From Tetragonia tetragonoides (taxonomy: Eukaryota; Streptophyta; Magnoliopsida; Caryophyllales; Aizoaceae), in contig CM076139.1 of NCBI GenBank assembly GCA_038025085.1, positions 50,572,807-50,636,806 on the forward strand: DNA of 64,000 nt, written 5' to 3'. The translations under genes were made by a program, and so were the position numbers. Position 1 is the stretch's first letter; every line of letters starts with the position of its first letter. The notes beneath the pieces were generated by a model that was not told where the DNA came from, did no database searches, and was given only the letters and a program-made list of their open reading frames with translations. Positions 58,787 to 64,000 of the stretch are shown piece after piece.

Positions 58787-61700
58787 TTGTTTCAGAACCC
58801 ACTAGAACACCATCTGCAGAATTATTTTCCACTGATCAATGGAAGGCGCTTGCAAGTGTCTTTGGTAATATGATTGTTTCCGGTAATCGTTTGAGTGGTA
58901 AAATTAATGGTCATTCTTGGATTATTGATACAGGTGCATCTAATCATGTTACTGGTAATCTTTCTCTATTATTCGATGTAAAAGACATCTTATGTCTCGT
59001 TGGTCTTCCTGATGGAAAGAAAGTGGTTGCAACAAAGAAGGGATCAGTGCAATTGTCGGATGCTATGACTCTCACTCATGTCCTTTATGTCCCTCTCTTA
59101 AATTGCAGCTTATTGTCCGTGTCATAATTGTGTGATGATTTGCATAGTATTGTCATTTTTAATCGATATGTGTGTGCTATACGGGACCAAACGAGGAAGC
59201 TGATCGGAACGGGAAGTAAGCAAGATGGACTCTACTACTTCAAGGGACCACAAACAGTGCAGACAGTCACAGTGGATGCGGATGCTTCTTCTTTGGCTCT
59301 TTGGCATGCTAGGATGGAGCATCCTTTAGAAAAAGTAGTAAAATTGCTTCCCCCCGTTTGTAATTCTAAAGGTAGTTTGAATAAAGTCTGTGAAGTATGT
59401 TTTAGAGCTAAACATCCCAGAGAAAAATTTCCTTTAAGTGAGAATAAAGCCAGTGAAATTTTTGAACTAATTCATATTGATTTGTGGGGCGGCTATCGTC
59501 ATACCTCTTCTTGTGGTGCTCTATATTTCTTGACTATTGTGGATGATTTTTCTCGGGCTGTGTGGGTTTATTTGATGGATGATAAAACAGAGATTTTTGT
59601 TAAATTTATGTCCTTTGTTGCTATGGTTGAGCGACAATTTTCTCAAACCATAAAAATTGTTCGGAGTGATAATGGAATGGAGTTCCGATGTTTGCTTGGT
59701 TATTTTACTGCATGTGGTATCTTATTTCAAACCTCATGCACTGGGACACCACAACAAAATGGGAGAGTTGAAAGGAAACACCAACATATCCTAAATGTTG
59801 CCCACGCCTTGCGCTTCCAAGCAAATTTGCTTATTTACTTTTGGGGGGAGAGTGTTTTGACCGCTGTTCATTTAATCAATAGAACTCCTTCCACTGTCCT
59901 TGACAATCACACTCCTTTTGAGAAATTGTTTGGTTACTCTCTCTCTTATGATGACATTCGAGTGTTTGGGTCTTTATGTTTTGCCCACAACCAAAAGACA
60001 AAGAGGGATAAATTTGCGAGTCGTAGCCGTAAATGCATATTTGTTGGGTATCCTTTTTGTCAAAAGGGATGGAGGCTTTATGATCTTGATAAACATGAGT
60101 TCTTTGTGTCAAGAGACGTAAAATTCTTTGAAGAGATTTTTCCCTTTGTTGACACGGAAGCTAGCAATATTAGGCCAACGGATCACTTTGATATGGATGT
60201 GGATATTGATTTAGACTTTGCGGATTTTTTGGATGACTCCACTGTTGTCGCCATTCCTAATACCAGGGATACAACAGATGCGGGTCTAGATATGCCTTTT
60301 ATCCCCAATGACCCGAATTTCTCTGCCACTTTCAATAATGGGTCTGACAAAACCCCAAGTCCGGCAAGCTCAACAGAATTAGACAACCTAGTGTTGAGGA
60401 CGACTCTGTACAAACTGGGTCTGGGTCTGACCATACTGCAGAACAGGCAGACTTAAATATTCAGAGTTCCGAAGAAGTTTTGGGACGTGGAAAGCGCACT
60501 AAAACTCCTTCAGTGCTCCTAAGGGATTTTGTTATTCACAGCGTTGTTAAAGAGAGTCCATCGAACACTGCTACTTCTCTTCCACAGCATACCTCAGGTA
60601 CTCCTTTTCCTATAGCACATTATATTAATTGTGACAATTTCTCTATGCCCTATCGCAAGTTTCTTGCAGCTGTCACTACAGGAGAGGAACCTCGGTCTTT
60701 TAAGGAGGCCATGAAAGATGATGAGTGGAAGAAGGCTATGCAAGAGGAAATTAAAGCCTTGGAGGATAATGGTACTTGGACTCTCGAATCACTTCCACTT
60801 GGCACGCGTGTACTGGGAAGTCAATGAGTTTATAAGAGGAAATACCTCTCCAATAGAGATCTTGAGCGGTTAAAAGCTCGCTTGGTTATTTTTGGAAATC
60901 ATCAAATCAAAGGTTTGGATTACTCTGAGACCTTTGCTCCGTTGCCAAAATGGCAACCATTCGTGGCTTTCTAGCCATTGCCGCTTCCAAGAATTGGGAA
61001 CTTCACCAAATGGATGTCCATAATGCCTTTCTCCATGGTGATCTTGATGAGTAAGTTTATATGAAATTGCCTCCTGGTTTCACGTCATCGGAGCAAAATC
61101 TGGTTTGTCGTCTTCGCAAATCTCTATATGGCTTAAAACAAGCACCCCGTTGTTGGTTTGCAAAACTGATTACTGCTTTGAAAGGGTATGAATTTCTTCA
61201 GTCTTACTCTGATTATTCATTGTTTACTTACACTAAAGATGGCGTGCAGCTCAATGTCTTGGTGTACGTCGATGATCTAATTATTTCTGGCAATGATTCT
61301 GTTTCTTTAAGAGCTTTCAATGCATATTTGGGTGACTGTTTTCATATGAAAGATCTTGGTCCACTTAAATATTTTCTTGGTATTGAGGTAGCTCGGAGTA
61401 CAGCTGGCTTATTTCTTTGTCAAAGAAAGTATTCTCTTGATATTATTACTGAGGTCGGCCTCTTGGGGGCAAAACCAGCCGACACTCCTATTGAACAAAA
61501 TCACAAGTTAGGACATGCCATTGGTGCCAAACTTGATGATCCAGAATTCTATCGGCGCCTTGTAGGTCGTCTTGTGTATTTATCTGTCACATGACCTGAC
61601 TTGGTCTATTTGGTTCATCTTTTATCTCAATTTATGCAAGATCCTCACCAAGAGCATTAGGAGGCCGCTCTACGGGTTGTGCATTATTTGAAGGGAACTC

Positions 61701-62221
61701 CAGGTCAAGGTATTTTATTGCGAGCTGACAGTGACCTATCTTTAAATGGATGGTGTGACTCGGATTGGGCTGCCTGCCCCCTCACACGGCGATCCTTAAC
61801 GGGTTGGATGGTGTTTCTTGGTCAATCACCTATCTCATGGAAAACAAAGAAGCAAACTACTGTCTCAAAGTCTTCCGCTGAAGTAGAATATCACTCCATG
61901 GCTGCCATCACTTCTGAGCTGAAGTGGTTGAAAGGTTTGTTATTAAGTTTGGGTGTTCATCATCCTAAAGCTATACCATTGTTTTGTGATAGTCAGCCGA
62001 CTTTGCATATCACTCGCAATCCTGTTTATCATGAACGCACAAAACATATTGAAGTTGATTGTCACTTTGTTCGTGATGCTATTACCGAAGGTCTAATTGC
62101 TCCATCGTATGTTCCTACGACAGTGCAATTAGCCGACTTATTTACAAAAGCTCTCGGCGGGAAGCAGTTTGATCTATTACTCAACAAGTTGGGCATCGTG
62201 AACCCCCATGCTCCAACTTGA
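58787..62221 (+). pseudogene. Copia pol (protease, integrase, RT, RNase H) with stops and frameshifts
   Basis: The protease motif 'WIIDTGASNHVTG' is at about 58918. The integrase has Asp residues in 'HIDLWGG' and 'VRSDNGMEF' and Glu in 'GRVERKH'. RT shows '[13 protein letters not shown]' and 'YVDDLIISG'. RNase H shows 'WCDSDWA', 'KSSAEVEYHSM', 'FCDSQPTL' and 'HERTKHIEVDCHFVRD'. Lesions are in-frame stops at 59125-59127 (TAA), 60825-60827 (TGA), 61052-61054 (TAA), 61592-61594 (TGA) and 61658-61660 (TAG), and frame changes near 60440 and 60950. At least three of the stops stand where copia proteins have Trp. Catalytic residues remain visible but no intact polyprotein can be made. Confidence 0.9.
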
Positions 62222-62228
62222 AAGGGGG

Positions 62229-62442
62229 TGTTACGAGATCTTACCGAGATTTCAGGCGTGACTTATGGAAAGTTCGGTTGCGCTTGAATATGGAAAGTTA
62301 TCATAGAGTTTGATATTGTTTAGGATTGTTTCCTTATACAATTTATTTCCATATTCTAAAAGATATGTATAGATACTAGGGTTGTATATATATACTCGGT
62401 GATAATCAATACAAACACAAGCTTTTCGCCTCAATCTTAACA
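62229..62442 (+). repeat. Copia 3' LTR (214 bp)
   Basis: Same length as the 5' LTR with seven substitutions, no indels. It follows directly after the polypurine tract. Confidence 0.95.
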
Positions 62443-62682
62443 TATATATAGACCAACTGATTGTTGCTCTGGCGTATGCGTACGTGTCCATTTCGGCGGA
62501 GCGCTCTTTGGGGTTGCGAATAGATTGCGCAATGGCATGTGCCTATATATATGGTAATGATAATGTATGAATACTCTATTTATATAACTAAATAAGCAAA
62601 ATCTGTAATATATATCTATCTTGCAGATTTAGCCGTCGTCAGACTTTATCTATCTATCTATTATGTAATCACCAACAACGAT

Positions 62683-62765
62683 GGTGGTCTAGTGGCTCAA
62701 GTTTATTTACTTCCAGTAACTAGTTTCTTAAGGCAAGGTTATAAATTCGAATCACTATAATTTCC
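62683..62765 (+). mobile_element. Possible tRNA-derived SINE head
   Basis: An A-box-like 'gtggtctagtggctcaag' is followed about 60 bp later by a B-box-like 'ttataaattcgaatcac', the spacing of a tRNA-derived Pol III promoter. It does not fold as a proper tRNA and no clear tail or target duplication was found. Confidence 0.35.
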
Positions 62766-64000
62766 CCATACCTTGTGTTTCTTGGCTTCTAGAAGCACCA
62801 TAACTAGTTGTTCTATGTATGGTTTTGTTTATCGCGTACGTTTCGTTTATGTCCTTATATTAAAATGGTATCCTTCCTTCCTTCATATAGCTTATTAGTC
62901 ATCAAACTTGGGTTATAATGCATGGACAAAATGATCGATAACCTAACTAAAGTATGTATATATATAGAGAGAGTATATAAAAATATTATTAATTAATAAG
63001 GTGCCCAGCCCCAATCAAGTACCTTGCTCACACTTTGGGGCCGAGTCACCCTTCAATAATAGTTCAATATGCATGGTTCAAAAATCAACAACTTAATTCT
63101 GGGATCCCAGACATAGTAATCAAACGACACCTGGCCAAGCAGTGGTGGAGTCATCAGAAATGAGTTCAAATGAGTTTACTTCCTTGTTACTTATTAGACA
63201 ATTTTTAATATTGTAAAAAAACTAATTTTATAAAGGGATTTTTTGGGGAAAAAAAATCTAAGTGGTTCACATGAATATTCTATATTGAACATGCATTCGC
63301 CACTGGCCCCAAGAGGTCCACAGGACACTGTGCTAGCCTTTTGCAACAACGTTATGACATTATATATTCACTCAATTAATGTCCATAAAAAATGAAGCTA
63401 GCCCATGCATTAGTTGAAAGTAACAGAAAAACAATAATAGATCAGGTAGAACAACTTGTCTTTGTAATAAGCACCTCAAACTACTTTACAACAATAAGTA
63501 GTAGTCACATCTCTAAAATAATCAACGTAGATACAGAGATATCTTAAGATCTAATTTTGTGTTCGTGAGGAAGCTAAAAGTATGATCTATATAATTAGTT
63601 TAAAACACAGATTTTAAATCAGAGCTCAATACATAGGCAGCTGAGTTGTCTATTGAGTTGGTATCTACGTTATCTATTATGACCCACAATTAAAAGAGAC
63701 TAATGAGTAAAAATAAAGTATGAATCCACCATGCATCCCAAGGTTTAATAATATTTATTATTTGTATTAAACCATCAATATAAACATTGTCATTAAAATC
63801 CTAATTGGTAGTCCAAAATTATATTCTACAGTTACAATTCTCAAATCCAATATGGAAAATTTAATGAGATATGGAATACAAAGTGCGCGGGAGAAGCAAA
63901 TTACAGCCATCCCTTTGCTCAAAATTTTCATCTTATTCACACTTCGACTACCACTACTTCTCTCAACTATAACCATATGAGAGGGCTATCAACCCTCATA
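62766..64000. other. Intergenic sequence to window end
   Basis: AT-rich, no supported gene or element. A minus-strand open frame at 63767-63976 lacks recognisable features. Confidence 0.4.

Larger units (their letters stand above)
57506..62442 (+). mobile_element. Ty1/copia LTR retrotransposon, 4,937 bp, defective
   Basis: The element has LTRs of 214 bp each, starting TG and ending CA, and a 5-bp target duplication tatat (57501-57505 and 62443-62447). The primer-binding site is tggtatcaaagcg at 57720, complementary to initiator tRNA-Met as in many plant copia elements. The polypurine tract is gaaaggggg at 62220-62228. The order of domains (gag, protease, integrase, RT, RNase H) is that of Ty1/copia. 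The LTRs differ at 7 of 214 positions, all transitions. Short LTRs and a UBN2-type gag suggest the Ale/Retrofit lineage; this was not tested. Confidence 0.96.

Overview
The window is nuclear DNA of a flowering plant, most likely a eudicot. The evidence is AT-rich sequence, many GT-AG introns, two genes for proteins that look plastid-targeted, a secondary-wall xylan gene, and dense plant-type mobile DNA (Helitrons, hAT elements, a Stowaway-like MITE, Ty1/copia, LINEs, an Au-like SINE). The species cannot be told from the sequence.

Gene layout. (1) A YciO/YrdC-type protein, nine exons, + strand, 13991-20126. (2) The intronless small subunit of ribonucleotide reductase (RNR2/TSO2 type), + strand, 22260-23270. 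(3) A conserved plant protein of 184 residues and unknown function, seven exons, + strand, 24022-43371, whose sixth intron is about 11.8 kb. (4) tRNA-Leu(AAG) at 43782-43862. (5) An IRX15-type DUF579 xylan gene, two exons, - strand, 44670-46166. (6) Chloroplast ribosomal protein bL27, three exons, + strand, 50043-53638. They are unrelated housekeeping and cell-wall genes; nothing suggests a cluster or shared pathway.

Mobile and repeated DNA fills the rest. 0-0.75 kb: a broken LINE endonuclease region. 1.7-9.9 kb: a head-to-tail run of Helitron-like elements with four recognisable 3' termini. 9.9-12.3 kb: a decayed minus-strand ORF of the DUF1985/Ulp1-associated transposon type, beside a motif recurring every ~87 bp. 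24.2-28.3 kb (intron 2 of gene 3): three diverged duplicates of copia-like debris and a SINE. 30.3 kb and 51.8 kb: two members of a CpG-word-rich hAT-type MITE family, each with a perfect 8-bp target duplication and each inside an intron. 32.6-42.35 kb: about two dozen copies of a ~312-bp satellite inside intron 6 of gene 3, flanked by a diverged ~231/255-bp direct repeat and interrupted by a 2,050-bp hAT element that itself carries a 1,501-bp element. 46.7-47.5 kb: three more satellite monomers outside that gene. 43.9-44.4 kb: a 5'-truncated LINE with a 13-bp target duplication just downstream of the tRNA gene. 57.5-62.4 kb: a nearly full-length Ty1/copia element with 214-bp LTRs, disabled by stops and frameshifts.

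The most unusual structure is the intronic satellite block with its long flanking direct repeat. I did not find a clear new multi-gene system. Exon boundaries were placed by eye from splice sites, frame continuity and recalled family features, with no alignment run.
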